Positions 1-11,855 of a stretch of 64,000 nt of DNA are shown piece after piece. The translations under genes were made by a program, and so were the position numbers. The stretch comes from Lactarius indigo (Eukaryota; Basidiomycota; Agaricomycetes; Russulales; Russulaceae): contig JAFKAC010000071.1 in the NCBI GenBank assembly GCA_025766275.1, forward strand, positions 242,632 through 306,631. The letters run 5' to 3'. Under the pieces are notes generated by a model, which worked only from the letters and a program-made list of their open reading frames with translations, ran no database searches and was not told the DNA's origin. Numbering within the stretch: the first letter of the stretch is position 1; each line of letters begins with the position of its first letter.

Positions 1-1175
1 AGTCATGATGAGGTGACATTTGGGTAGACTCTAAGAAGTGACAGAAGAAAGTTGAGAAGGCACAAGAGTGGATATTCAAAACTGGCCGATGAGTAACATT
101 GGAATGTATTGATGAATACCTGAAGCTATCAATGGTTCTGATTTGTGTACATCTGGCCACAAATGTGTCAACAATCTTACTGACTCAGGTGTTTATTGCA
201 GAACACCTTCTTGGATGCTTTATGTGATCAAGGCTTCAATTTCTATCAAGTGTTCACCATCGATCTCCTTCATGACCTTGAGCTCAGAGTTTGGAAAAGT
301 GTCTTTTCCCACCTGGTTTGGATCCTCTATGCTTGCAGTGAAGGGAATGTACATGTCTTAAATGAACAGTAAAACCACATGGCCCCATTTAGAGATTGCG
401 TTGCTAATATTCAAGTTGTGGTGCAGCTACCATTTGATTTCAGCTTTTGGACACTCAACAATATGTAGATTTTGTAGCAACATCTCCAACATGAAGAAAC
501 TGGCTGCTTGGAACTTTGAAGGCTTACTTCAGGCACGTACTCTGAATTTCACTCTATTGTTAGGTTAACTGACTTGGATGGTGGACCAGTGCATGTTGCC
601 ATGTTTCACAAGTCTATTCCCCAAAGCATGTGAGAAGTGATGCTTGATCTCATATTTCTGCTTGCTACATGGCATGCGCTGGCCAAGTTGTGCATGCACA
701 CCACATCATCACTGTCTTTCTTTGAAAGTATTACCAAGGCACTTGGTTAGGTTCTGCGACATTTTAATGATCAAGTTTGCCCAAGGTACAACACTGTTGA
801 AAATCCAGGCAAGGTTGTGAAAAAAGCCAACCGCAAAGCTTCTAAAGTTGCTGAGGCAAAAGGGACTGGGCAGAACCCCAGGCCTGAAGGCAGCACTGAC
901 ACAAAACATGGTACCTGGGTTTTCAACCTTGCAACCTACAAACTGGATGCACTGGGCCACTATGTCTTATAGGTACAATGCTTTGGGACAACAGAGTCCT
1001 ACTCTACACAGGCAGTGTGGCCCATTTTTTGGCCCCTCGTGTTGCAGTAAAGCTAACTTAAACACAGGGTGAAGGTGAACATTGTTGAGTCAAGCAGTTT
1101 TATGCTTGAAGAAATTGCAGAGGATTTGAGGGTCAAATTGCCATTCACGAGTGGTGCACAGGAAGGCTTTGGGAA
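1..1175. other. No supportable gene
   Basis: Only short ORFs without recognisable domains are present on either strand. The plus strand has broken, coding-like stretches, for example around 1083-1160, that may be the upstream part of the decayed ORF at 1176-1513. I see no LTR ends, tRNA or terminal repeats here. Confidence 0.4.
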
Positions 1176-1513
1176 ATGAAGAAGCATAGTACTAACCAAA
1201 CGTCCAGTACAGTTGTCCTCAGCAACAATGACAAGGAAATATCACCTCTGTCTGATCCCTCTGAATGTTATCATATGTCAGATTGACACAAGATCCATTT
1301 GAACATCACGAAATGGTTGGTGGACAACAAGGGTGACCCAGCTATTGAGGTATGTGATAGGGTTGTGTGGTGAAATAAGCATAACTCTGCTGAACCCATA
1401 TGCAGAAGTTCCTTCCCGATTTGAAGAAGCACTTACTTGGCAGAATGATGGAAGCTCTGAGTCATGATTTTACTGAGCAAGACCACCAAGAACTTCTGAT
1501 TGACGACAACTGA
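1176..1513 (+). pseudogene. Decayed two-exon ORF remnant, unknown family
   Basis: An ATG at 1176 opens a frame that is interrupted by TGA at 1284-1286. It continues to a clean donor GTATGT at 1350 and an acceptor TGCAG ending at 1405. The 56-bp intron has a CTGAAC branch-like site. Splicing joins DNKGDPAIE to KFLPDLKKHLLGRMMEAL in phase, and the frame ends at TGA 1511-1513. The acidic-hydrophobic block around the junction resembles multicopy proteins I associate with basidiomycete DNA transposons, but I cannot name the family. The single in-frame TGA could be a mutated CGA. It ends 23 bp before a solo LTR insertion. Confidence 0.4.
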
Positions 1514-1536
1514 ATCTTCTGTGACAAGACACTATG

Positions 1537-2123
1537 TGTTACGATTTCTTGCTATTTGGACTTGTTCTTTCTTCACTTTACCCTTCCTCTCCCAATATCC
1601 CACGAGCCCTGTACGACTACGCGGACCCTACAATTACCCGGTTCCTATCACATGCCTTGCTTATGGCTGACCCCTTCTGATAAAGCTTGACATGTGCTAG
1701 TTTCCATTTCATTCTCACTCACACACGACTCTGCATGATTTGCCTTTGTTCCAAGTATATCCATGCCTTATTCCCCTCATGTGTCTCCCTTTATCTATGA
1801 ATCCGGCGATGGCTCCATCTGTTTGTAGCAGCCATACAGCATCACTTGTACTTAAACCTAGTTCTATCTAGCTTGTACAGTAGACTAGACTTCCTGTGTA
1901 ATACTACACTGGTCTAAGGTGGAACGCCTCTGGGCACTTCCCTGTCTGGCGAACCCCATCTCTGCTAGGTCTTTGCACGTTAGCCGTTCCCTATGGTCTG
2001 AGTAACTTAGGTCCTTGTGATCCTTGTGGAGCATTCTACTGAAGCCAGGCCTTTGAGCTTGCGCTAGGGCATATTGACTGACTTGGTAGAGGTTGTACCT
2101 AATGCCCCTGTAGTGGGGTTACA
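1537..2123 (+). mobile_element. Solo LTR, gypsy family E
   Basis: The 587-bp unit begins TGTTAC and ends GTTACA. It is flanked by a perfect 5-bp target duplication CTATG (1532-1536 and 2124-2128). It is clearly related, in opposite orientation, to the LTRs at 27212-27796 and 62233-62818, sharing for example the blocks around GAGCCCTGTA and ATTACCCGGTT. No internal sequence is attached, so it is an LTR-LTR recombination product. Confidence 0.9.
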
Positions 2124-2750
2124 CTATGGATTGATTTTTGCAAGATATGACTGTTGAAGGGATCAAGAGAGTATTAAGACCAGTACAGATTCCGATGTGA
2201 TGGTACTTGGAAACCATGATTTGAAAGCAGAAGATAGAGATCACTACTGGTATGGTGATGTGATTAGAATGTTTCAGGACATGGTGAAGGAAGTAGGAAG
2301 CAAAAGACGATATGAAGAGATAGATTTTGTATGGGTAGGCTGGGATGGACATAAGGTGGAGGTAGGGTGAGGGTTTAAGGCAGAGGGGCTGGATGAAGTT
2401 GGATTTGTGGATGGTCAGGATGACAGTGGTGGATTTGGATTTATGAAGGCACGAGATGTGATTTGAGGCATGGAGGTGATTCGTGGATTTGAGATTGGGA
2501 GAAGTTCTGAAGTACTTGGTGGTTGAATAGGAGAGGGTGAAGATGAAGGAGATTATATGTAAAGATGTGGGTGTTTTTGGTATGTGGGTTGTCAGGTGTT
2601 GTGGTAAGTGAGGTAGGTTTGTTGACAGAGAGATGTTTATGGGCTTGTGTGGTGTTGGGGGAGGTGAGGAGGCTATGGATATGGTTAGGAAGGAGTTTAG
2701 GGAGGAGGTAAAGGCAGGATTTGGGATGAGGAATGGTGGGAATGGTGGGG

Positions 2751-3741
2751 GGTGGGCTGGTGTAGTGGCCTCCACCACCGTCCCCTACCCTGCTCGGGAG
2801 AGCTTGGTGCGAACCCCTGGGTTCAATCCTTGCTCAGGCAATATTCCTGACAGGGGCTGTCATTACTCAACCTCTGGGCCGGCTTGACTGCTGCCCTGCA
2901 ACCTCCACCCTGGCCCATCTGGGCTGCCGCACTCACTTCCCTATTTAGGGCTCTGCTGCCACAGCACCCCACGTTTGCAAGAACCAACCCCCTGGGACTG
3001 GCATGTCATAGCCGGTTGCCCACTTCCTTAATACCTCCTGATCACACTCCCTCCCGATTCCATCCAACACTCCTCCCATTCCATATCAAACCCCGACTGA
3101 AACCCCGACACCAACATGGATGTAGCCGAACCGCCCCATATAGGAACACACCCCCAACAGCTTCATCCCCGATGGACTCCCTGCTGGATAATTGCTGGGA
3201 GACCTAAGGGGAAGGGGTCCTCGGACCTCAATCAACAACCCTGCAAGAACCTCTGTGGCACCGCCATGGGTCGCGCATCCAGTGATCCTTGGGTCCATGG
3301 GACTGGTGACCCCATGTGACTGTCAGAGATGCAACTGGCGCTGCCCGTTCTCACACCACCGCTGGGGCACCAACAGTGGGGTCCAAATTGTGGAAGTTGC
3401 TTACTAAAGGGTCCTTGAGGGAACGTAAGTAGGTCGTGTTCATTAGTAGTGGGAGGGTCTAGGGGAGGGCAAGGGACCGGTTTGGACGGTGCTGGACGAT
3501 GGATGACATACATACAGAGTGACGTGCGACCACAACACTCCATAACATCGGACATATATGACCGGGCTCCTCTGGGAGGGTGCCTCTACGGGGTTTAAAT
3601 TCCTCGTATTGAACATTCTAGTATGCATTGTATAACCCGGGCTACGGCCCATTTACAAGATATAAGTTAGCTACGCTCGATAAGTGGCTAAGACTGGCTT
3701 TGTATTCTGTACTGCCCCGGAATAAAAATAAAATAAAATAA
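2751..3741 (+). mobile_element. tRNA-derived SINE, about 990 bp, with 19-bp target duplication
   Basis: The insertion lies between perfect copies of AATGGTGGGAATGGTGGGG (2732-2750 and 3742-3760). Its head has an A-box match TGGTGTAGTGG and a B-box match GGTTCAATCC with about 50 nt between them, as in tRNA genes. Its 3' end is an A-rich tail of AATAAA/AAAAT units. There are no LTRs, terminal inverted repeats or reverse transcriptase, so this fits a SINE moved by a LINE machinery in trans. About 1 kb is long for a SINE, so the body may be composite. No tail-sharing LINE is visible in the window. Confidence 0.8.
2758..2829 (+). promoter_or_regulatory. Internal Pol III promoter (A and B boxes) of the SINE
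   Basis: The A box is TGGTGTAGTGG at 2758-2768 and the B box is GGTTCAATCC at 2820-2829. Order and spacing match a tRNA-type Pol III promoter. Confidence 0.75.
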
Positions 3742-4260
3742 AATGGTGGGAATGGTGGGGCGATGGGTGTTAAGATAGAGAGAGAGGATAGGAATATTGA
3801 TGACTCAGAGGAGGAGATGGTGGGAGATGTGAAAGGGGGGGTGGGAAGATGAGTGAGATGGGGAGGAAGAGAGTGGGGATGGAAAAGAGGAATTGTAGGA
3901 GGATGAAATTAGGATAGTGGATGATTGGTGTGATGGAGGACTGTAAGGAAAAACAGATAAGTTGGTTGTGCAGGGTGAAAAAAGGAGATTGAAGCGGAGG
4001 TGAGGGTTAGAGAAAAACATAAGGGTTGGGGGAGATTTGATGGTGTTGCAAGGAGAGTTCAGGGTTAGGAAAAAGATAGAAGGGAAGTCTGAGATTTGAA
4101 GGGATTGAAAGGAGACAGCGGAGGGCAACAATAGTAAGTGGAAAGGACATGTGGGGTGGTTGAAAGGACTGTAAAGGTGGGATTTGGATGGTTGGATTGG
4201 AAGGAAAGGGGATGGAATGGGCAAGGAGGGTGTAGAGGGCTTGGAAGGATTTGAAGGGAT

Positions 4261-4725
4261 TTGATGGAAACGGGATAGTTGCAAGCGTACTTGCCACCCA
4301 TACGCCATCACCCATCATCACCCATGGCTCGACGTCACTGACCGATATCACGTGCTTAAAGACACACTCACAACAGCTGACAAGGGCGGGATCCCAAGGA
4401 CCACCCGCAAACGTATATAAACCCCTTATAGTACTGCTTAAGGATCCATGACCTTTTCCCCCTTTCTTCATTCTGTGTACTCTTATATCCGAGATCTCCT
4501 CTTTCATTGTCTCTCCAATGGAACGTGGTTGGTTTCTGTTCTGTTTTAGTGTGACTTAAGTGCTGCCCGATCGAGCGGGCTTCGAATAGTTTGGTTGTGA
4601 ACTGCAAGAGCTTAAGATATAGCAGAAGGGGTGCACTAAAGTTGATGGGAGGAAGGGATGTGGGAGGGAGTAGAGTAGATTAGATTGAAGGAGGAGGAAA
4701 AGGGGAGAAAGGAAAAGGAAGAGGG
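4261..4725. other. Intergenic; isolated TATA box, no gene seen
   Basis: A perfect TATATAAA lies at about 4414 on the plus strand, followed by pyrimidine-rich sequence with no ORF of note. It could be a decayed LTR or promoter fragment, but I found no matching ends. The 3' end of the minus-strand gene lies just downstream. Confidence 0.4.
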
Positions 4726-7700
4726 CTAAAGAGGAGGTCTAAGAGAAAGGCCGATGACGGATTGACATAAAAAGCGAGCATTAAGATCGCCTACAAGATA
4801 AGAAACGGCGTCGAAAGAAGAAAAGACAGAGGGAGAGGAGAGTCTCCTGGAGAGCTCTTGAGAACGGGCACGGATATGAGAATGGTCGAAAAGGCCCCAG
4901 TGAGTACCGAAGCCACCTTTATTCTTATGGCTATCGCGAGAACCCCAGACAACGCCGAGACGAATGAGGTTGATGTAAGAGATGCCCTTGACGGCTAGAA
5001 AGAAAGAAGGTGAGAAGGGATTTTGGGAAAGGAAGGAAGGAAATGACTGTGTTTTGTTGCCCAAGGGGATCCAAGGGATTTGGATTGAATGAGTCTTTGG
5101 GCGAGAGGGGAGGAAGGTTCATGAATGGCGATGATGAAAGTGGTGAGCATGGAGACGTAGATGAGGCGATTTGAGACGCCCTTCTTGCCTTTACGATCTT
5201 GCCAAGGGAGAGTGGAATAAGCTTGGTAAACAGCGAAAGGGTCGAAGGCGGTGGCGAAAGGAAGGGAAGGGATAGGATGTGGGGGGAAGACGAAAGGAAG
5301 GAAGTGGGATACGATGATGGCAGTGATGAGGGCGAGACGATGAATGGGTTTTTGGGGGTCATAGTTGTGCCTGACCCAGTCGTAGGTATCATCGACGTAA
5401 GGTTCGCCTGTGCGGGAAGGGGTGACGAAGTCGACGGGGAGGGAGGATTTGTTAAGGATGGTATGAAGGAGGGGAATTGTGATGGAATCGAGAGACCATT
5501 GTGCGGCGGTGTCTGTGAAAAGAGCAGTGGCGAGAGCAGAGTGTGCGGCTTGATGAGAAGGATGTGGAAGGGATGTGGAAGGGCCTTGAAGGGGGACGAT
5601 TTGGCGAGCATGATCAGTGAGGCCGAGACTTGCCCAGGAGTCGAATACGGGGACGCGAGGGGAAGCACCGGAAGAAGAAGACCTAGGACGATGAGAGGGA
5701 ACGAAGCGGATAAGAAGATGAGAGAGGGAGTGAAGGAAAGAGTGACGAAGCAAGAGATGGTGGTCGTCTTCTGGAGAGAGGGGAGGGAGGGAAAGGATGA
5801 TGGAATGAGCGTGTTTGAGGAGGGGAAGGAAAGAGCCTGAGGAGAGGACGGGAGCATGAGGAAGAGAGGGGTTTGTTGGGTCGGACATTGCGATGAGGGA
5901 GTTGACGAAAGTTGTGGGGGTCATTGCATGCTGACGGAAGTTAGGGAGACCATGAGAGATGAGAAGTGGGTCTGCGACGACGGCCTGGAGAAGAGAAACG
6001 AAAGTGGCCTGTTGATCTACATGACCGTAGGCGAGGGGCCGTTTGAGGGAGAGCCAAGATTTGAGGAAAGACTCTCTCTCTTTTCCCCGAGCGACGGCTA
6101 GATCGATCGCGTTCTGATCTGGAGCTGCAGAAATGATGGCGTGAATGTCCCTCCTGACACCGTCTGCGACAAGTTTTTTGACGTCATCGAAGAGGGCTTG
6201 GAAAGCGATGACGGAGATGTGCATTGCCCTGTTCTGTACTGAAGAGAAGGAAGGGTTGTATGAGACAGAGGGGTTGATGATGAGGGTGTGATTGAGACGG
6301 AGTTTCGCATGATAAGCCTGTGGCAGTGAAAGGGTGAGATTGAAGTGAAGAAGGGACGGAGAGGATGAATGGAAAGATAAGAACAGGAAAACATCCGTGA
6401 CATCCGTGGCCGCGTTTGGCCACCATGGTCAAACGCGGCCGGTATATCGTGGCCGCGTTTGGCCATGGTGGTCAAACGCGGACGGTATATCGTGACCGCG
6501 TTTGGCCACCATGGTCAAACGCGGACGGTATATCGTGGCCGCGTTTGGCCACGGTGGTCAAACGCGGCCGGTATATCGTGACCGCGTTTGACCATGGTGG
6601 CCAAACGCGGCCACGATATACCGTCCCGCGTTTGACCACCGTGGCCAAACGCGGCCACGATATACCGTCCGCGTTTGACCATGGTGGCCAAACGCGGTCA
6701 CGATATACCGTCCGCGTTTGACCACCGTGGCCAAACGCGGTCACGATATACCGTCCCGCGTTTGACCACCATGGCCAAACGCGGCCACGATATACCGTCC
6801 GCGTTTGACCATGGTGGCCAAACGCGGCCACGATATTGTAGGCAACCAGGTAGATATCTACTCACATGGAAATGCTGAACAGAATATGTGACTTCTTGAG
6901 CCTTCCTTGATGCTATCGCAGGGTGCCCGTCCTTCATCGGCCATCTACGCTCATCCACATGCAACCCACGCTTCGCCGCTTCCAATAGGTTCCGTTCCTT
7001 GAACACTGGCATCAGCATCGGGAAGCCATCCTTGATCAACCCTTGACTCAAGCCAAGGGGTCTCATCAGTGACGTCGCCAAACACGCCGCATTCCCTGTG
7101 TGGCAGTAGCACACCGTCCGCTCCAGTGCTGCCATCAACTCCAACTTCAGCTGGCTCGGTTCTTCGTCTTCCCCCTCTTTCGCAAGCTCCTGCTCGTAGA
7201 TCATCTCGATCAGCGTCGTGATCGGCGACGATACCCACTTGAATAGCGATGGGAATACCTGCCGTGTATCCAATGTTCAGCTTGTTTCTCGAGTCACCAT
7301 CTCTGCTCTCAAGTCTCTCACCTCTGGCTTCAGGATCACCAGGTAGTCTTTGATCGTGCCCCTCACCTCCTTTCTCTCCCATAGCTTCACCAGTGGCAAG
7401 ATCACATCCGTGAACAGACTCCTGTTCACCAGTCAGCGTCCTTCTTCTCCTCTCCTATCCACGCCCTTCCCTTACCTTCCAGTTCTCACTTTCAGCGCCC
7501 TCACGTTCACCGCGTACACAATTTCTCCTCGGCAGCTCACAGGACAGTCGTAGCAGCTGATCTTGTTGTGGAACCGCTTCCATGGTAGCGCCACGCTGCA
7601 CTGCTCTTGCTTGTCTCTTGCCGTCGCTCTGTCCTTCACCGTCGTCGCAAATTCTCCTGCTAACGCCGCAGTCACCGTCCCCTTCTCCGTGTCCATGTCT

Positions 7701-9417
7701 CCTGCTCGGCTTGCAGCTCGGTGCGAGATGTAGTTGTAGAATTGTGACGAGATCGGCTTGATCACCTGCGTCCGTCCAATTCTTCTCATCCCCTCCTCGC
7801 TGCTCCTGCTGCTCTCCACGCTGCTCCTGCTGCTCCTGCTGCTCCTGCTCCTCTCCGACTCTCCTCCGTTAGGATCCACACGCACCTTCTTGCTGATCTC
7901 CCTGATCCCTTTGTAGAAACACGGCGGTATCCCCTCCGCCTGCACGTTTCCCACAGTTCGCAGGAACCCCAATGGGTACACATCCACCCTCCCCGTCAAC
8001 TCCCGAAGCTCATCAAACTCCTCCATCCTCTCCTCTTCACTTAGCGGGTACTCACGCGAAGGGTGGAACAGATTCTGCACGTTTTCAAGGTCCATCAGCA
8101 CTCCGCATGCCGGGTCCGATTCCAGTCGCTTCGCTCGTCGCCGTGGTATCTTTCTCCCGTTCGAGTCGTATATCCCGATCTCCTCCCCGTCTGAGTTCAT
8201 CACACCCAGCCTCTCCACGTTCACTTTCTTTCGACTCTTCTTGTCGTCCCCGTCGTATAGCGTCCCGAACGCCCGCTTCAGCGCTTTCCCATCAAACTCC
8301 TCCCACGTCCGTGCTTCCGTGCACCTGTAACACACCATGTCAGCTCCTCTCCTTCCATCAATTCTCACTCACTCTATCAGCGTCGCCAGTGCCACCGTCG
8401 TGAACGCAACCTTCGAGTAGTCTCGCTCCTTCTCCCAGTTCGACCCCTCCACCTTCTCGTTTCCCACTTCCCCAATTTCCACGTTTTGCCCGTATCGAGA
8501 CGTCACCACAATCGGCGAGTGCTTCTCCAAGAACCCGTCCTTCTTCCACGACGATGGCGCATTCTCCACCCATTCTTCGTACCCTTCCGACATCAGCTCG
8601 TCCAGCTGCCGCGCATTCCTCTGGTTTAGCTTGATCGTTCCATGCTCTCTGTCAAGTCCATCCCATCCGTCAGCTTCTCAATCTCCCGCCTCTCCCTTTC
8701 TGCTTACAGTACGTTCGTCACCTCCTCCCATTTCACACTCCCGCTCTCCAGGTTCAGCTCGTATACACTCCTCCCCTCAGGCGTCGCGAATGACAGCTCT
8801 CCGATCTTCCCCATGAAGTACGCAAACATCATCACCACCTGTCGGTAGTGACGCCGCGATAGTTGCGGCCTTCCTGTCTTGTACCCCGCTGAGCACGGCT
8901 CCACTTCGCACCGGATGAACTCGTTCGGCGCCATCCCCACGAATACGTCTTCGTTCCGTGCTCGTCCAATGAACAGCATCTTCCCGCACGTGTCAAATCC
9001 TACCATCCCTCGCTTCCCTCGGAACTCTCGCAGCGGTTGCTGCAGGTCTAGCTCAAGCATGAAGTGCTTCGCCGTCCTTCCCACAGGCAGTACCGCACCC
9101 AGCCCCACAACGCTCCCCACTGTCAGCTCGTAGTCCAGCATCGTTCTCTCCGTCGTCATGATCACCTGTCCCTTCCCCACAGGCAACTTCATATCAGCAT
9201 CGATCTCAATTTGGTTTCGCACCGTCAACAACCTCAGTCCTTTCCTCTTCCTCTCCTTCTCCTCCATCATGTACTGCCTTTGCATCTCCGATAGCTTCAC
9301 TTTGTGTGCTCGCTTCGAGTTGAACCCATCTTCCTCTCCCCAGTCTTCAAGTCTGTTCGCCAAGATTTCCGTTAGTACTTCTCCCTGCCCAATCTTCTCA
9401 GACCCCTCCACTTCCAT
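4726..9417 (-). CDS. Seven-exon protein-coding gene of unknown function (about 1,288 codons)
   Basis: I reconstruct minus-strand exons 9417-8708, 8648-8373, 8324-7476, 7421-7322, 7258-6866, 6317-5048 and 4994-4726. Every junction has GT...AG ends and keeps phase. Introns are 59, 48, 54, 63, 548 and 53 bp; the last donor, GTCATT, is the weakest. The spliced frame is open from ATG 9417 to TAG at 4726. The frame is open upstream to 9531, so further 5' exons are possible. Visible features: an acidic N-terminus, a Lys/Glu-rich stretch near residue 75, a cysteine pair motif CYDCPVSC near the end of exon 3, a conserved-looking block ERTVCYCHTGNAACLATSLM in exon 5, and a Ser/Pro/Leu-rich C-terminal half. 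I recognise no named domain and see no signal peptide. It carries no internal nonsense mutation, unlike its neighbours, so it is probably a genuine or recently active gene. Confidence 0.75.
6398..6838. repeat. 43-bp palindromic tandem satellite with orientation switch
   Basis: The marker GGTATATCGT recurs at 6441, 6484, 6527 and 6570, an exact 43-bp step. From 6613 the same marker appears reverse-complemented at 43-44-bp steps (6613, 6657, 6700, 6744, 6787, 6830). Each unit also contains a near-palindrome built on CGCGTTTG...CAAACGCG around CCATGG or CCACGG. The array is therefore about four forward and six inverted units and can fold into one large hairpin centred near 6600. It lies inside the fifth intron of the minus-strand gene. 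Confidence 0.9.
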
Positions 9418-9531
9418 GTCTTCTGCCACCTCGCTGATGTCCACAGGTCCTCCTTCCTTTCCTCCCACCTCAACCCCTTCTTCTGCCCACGATCTGTCAA
9501 ATCTCAGCTTCCTTCTCCCCACCTTCCTCAC

Positions 9532-10409
9532 TCATATAGATAGATTACCCACATCTCACTTCTTGTCTCTTCTCTCAATATATCTCTTGCTGTGTTCACC
9601 ATTCTTATCAATTTCTGTGCTTTGTGCCAATCAAGGGGAGTGACGGTCAAACAGATCCTAATCTCTCACGCCTTTCCCTTTCCCTCCACATCTTTATCCA
9701 GCCTCTCTCACGTGATCTTATCCGATCTCTCCAGTCACATGCTTCTTCCTCATCCTTCATACCACTCCATGTGACTTCGTCTCATTTCCCACCCACATAT
9801 CACCCAAAAACTCTCCTTTTTCACCCACAACCAAAACTCCAATTTAAACACACACATTTCCCAACCTTCAACCACTTACCAACGCAGGCCGCACTGTCAT
9901 TCCATGACCCAACATGGTGGGGGAGGCCAAAAGTCCCTAAAAAATTTGCTTTTTGGCCATCTAACACTGAGTTGCCTTAATTCCGCATACCCTTGGGACC
10001 AAAAAAGGTAAGAGCCTGTTCCGTTCGGATTCTTCAAACAATCTCACCCAGATTATTACCACATATAGTAGGTAGTTTATTTCCCAAACTTGTCACCATA
10101 TCTGACACCCAAACTCAACACCCATCCCAACTGATGCTCAAACACCACACTGATACAACTGCGCTCTCCCTGGCTGATCATTCAGAAAATTTCATTTCCA
10201 GTTACTTTCCCATGCCCTCTGTGCTCATCTGTGCTTTCCCGCACTTGCCCGCACTTTTCTGCACTCTCTAAGCACCGCTTTCCCATCCTCTCTAAGTCAG
10301 CAGCTTCCCACTCCCTCTGGACAGTTCCATAGGTGTTTCATACCATTACCCTGTTCCCCCATTTTTTTATATCTATGCACCCTCTTTCCTTAGTCTACAC
10401 CCCCACTAT
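9532..10409. other. Upstream flank of the host-type gene; no gene seen
   Basis: The sequence is C/T- and A-rich on the plus strand with only short ORFs. It presumably holds the promoter or extra 5' exons of the minus-strand gene. No TATA box or LTR ends could be assigned. Confidence 0.4.
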
Positions 10410-10917
10410 TGTTACACTCCACCAGCGTTAGTCCAACTTGGACTCAGGATAGGTGTAATCAACTTAGCAAATATTGAGCAAATCGGGATCACATGTCAAC
10501 CCAACGCAAGCTGAACAGGGGCTCACTGGCACATGCTGCAGCAAAGGTAAACAAGTATTATCCCTTGGTAGATAGAAGCGGACACATGCTCTAGTCAGAG
10601 ACCAAGGCAGACAAAAGACAAGTCAAGATGGTGGATTGAAGAAGACCAAGATAGAGATCCTTGGTCTTCTTAAGCAACTATTTATACAGATACGTGCGGG
10701 CTTTAAAGCACCACTGAAATGGTAACTATCCAGTACCGTAACTAGCTCAAACCCTAGTACAGCTATCCTAAGAATGAGTCATACATGAGTCACAAATCAC
10801 ATCCAAACTACATGCTGACTGATACAATGTAAGAGTCCATGACTAATACTGAGTCAGGTCGTAGTCATAACCAACCATGAGTTATACACAACACGTCACA
10901 AAGTCCATACCGTAACA
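10410..10917 (-). mobile_element. Degenerate solo LTR, gypsy-C family
   Basis: It begins TGTTACACTCC and ends CCGTAACA. It keeps family landmarks in order: the GTTAGTCCAACTTGGACTCA block, the hairpin arms AAGACCAAG and CTTGGTCTT, TATTTATAC, and GGCTTTAAAGCACC. No target duplication is recognisable, so it is an old copy and the ends are approximate. Confidence 0.6.
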
Positions 10918-11225
10918 GGTATGTAGCACATGTATTTACAACTTTACACCTCAAGTTAGAATAGAGACCTCCCCTCACATTTCAAAGCTCAGAGACTCAG
11001 AGTAGCTTGCCCCTCGTATTCCCCAGCATGCCGCACTCATGCGCAGCCTCAGAAACTCAAACCCAATGCATTCCCAACCCAGGTGGCCACCTATGCCAAG
11101 TTTCATGCCACACAAAAGCAGGCATGACTGTTTCCGACAACTTGCGCTGACTCAACTCAGCAGGGCTCCCCATAGCCCACTGTTTCCATTCCCATCCTCG
11201 CCGCACTCTCACACGGCCTTAGCTC
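10918..11225. other. No gene or repeat recognised
   Basis: Short stretch between two solo LTRs; only one short ORF without features is present. Confidence 0.4.
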
Positions 11226-11230
11226 TTTGA

Positions 11231-11782
11231 TGTAACGTCACCACGACGTTAGCTCGACTTGAGCTCAAATGGTGATAACAACTTAGCGATATGACGGTCA
11301 GTCGGTCGGTCAGTCAGTCGGTCGGTCGGCTTGAAGACACGAAGGTCCAAGTCCTTGCCTTAGTGAATACGCGGAGGTACACCGGCAAGTCTGTATCTTG
11401 GTCACGATCGGAGTCGGACGTTCTTTGAGGTAAAGACTTAGAGACGAGAAGAGAAGAGAAGAGAAGAGAAGTGATGATTCAAGAAGACCAAGATGGCGTA
11501 TCTTGGTCTTCACAAGACGGTTTAAATACAAGTCAAGCAGGCTTTCAAGCACTGCTATGAGTCACAGTATGGTAGCGTCCAACGTATCACGTAAGTAACT
11601 CGAACCCTAATACTACTACTAGTATTAGTGGCGTAGTCCTCAGTCAGCAATCAACACGCAATCTCCTATCGTAATTGTATCGCCTATCGTAAGTCCGCAA
11701 CTAATCTACCTTACCGCCATAGTTGCAACCGGTACAGTAAGGGTTCTTAGTCATATACAGTCGTACAAGTCAAAACGTGACA
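11231..11782 (-). mobile_element. Solo LTR, gypsy-C family
   Basis: The 552-bp LTR begins TGTAACGTCA and ends AACGTGACA. It is flanked by perfect TTTGA duplications (11226-11230, 11783-11787). Read on the minus strand it matches the LTRs of the complete element at 40246-48136, including the AAGACCAAGAT hairpin arms and the TTTAAA promoter region. It carries simple-repeat expansions of CGGT/CAGT units near 11297-11330 and AGAAG units near 11440-11470. Confidence 0.9.
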
Positions 11783-11855
11783 TTTGACACCAACACATCC
11801 ACAATTGCCATGGACCCACATACAACATCTCCTGCCCCACAGGGGCTTGCACAAC

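Larger units (their letters stand above)
2129..4260. other. Purine-rich, strand-asymmetric tract interrupted by a SINE
   Basis: Outside the SINE the plus strand is almost wholly A and G over 2129-2750 and 3742-4260. The Ser/Pro/Leu-rich minus-strand ORFs here (2119-2778, 3805-4311) are what such composition yields by chance and share no motif with any gene. It was one continuous tract before the SINE inserted. Confidence 0.6.

Noticed and set aside
2119..2778. 219-codon minus-strand ORF rich in Ser, Pro, His and Thr
   Set aside because: It is a product of the purine-rich plus strand and overlaps the SINE head and its target site; no domain.
2758..2850. A functional tRNA gene
   Set aside because: A and B boxes are present, but the arms do not fold into a full cloverleaf that I can draw, and the context is a SINE head.
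4414..4421. LTR promoter with self-priming signature
   Set aside because: The TATA box is perfect, but I found no 10-11-nt complement downstream and no LTR ends.
3805..4507. Minus-strand ORFs of 160-170 codons
   Set aside because: Same strand-composition artefact; overlapping frames give equally long products.
4931..5857. 308-codon minus-strand ORF overlapping exon 6 of the host-type gene
   Set aside because: The alternative frame (6317-5048) joins both neighbours in phase by splice sites; this one does not.
6398..6838. CRISPR array
   Set aside because: Units are contiguous, without unique spacers, and flip orientation; the host is eukaryotic.
10410..10917. Recent C-family insertion
   Set aside because: The flanks ACTAT and GGTAT do not match, and the body is heavily diverged; treated as an old remnant.
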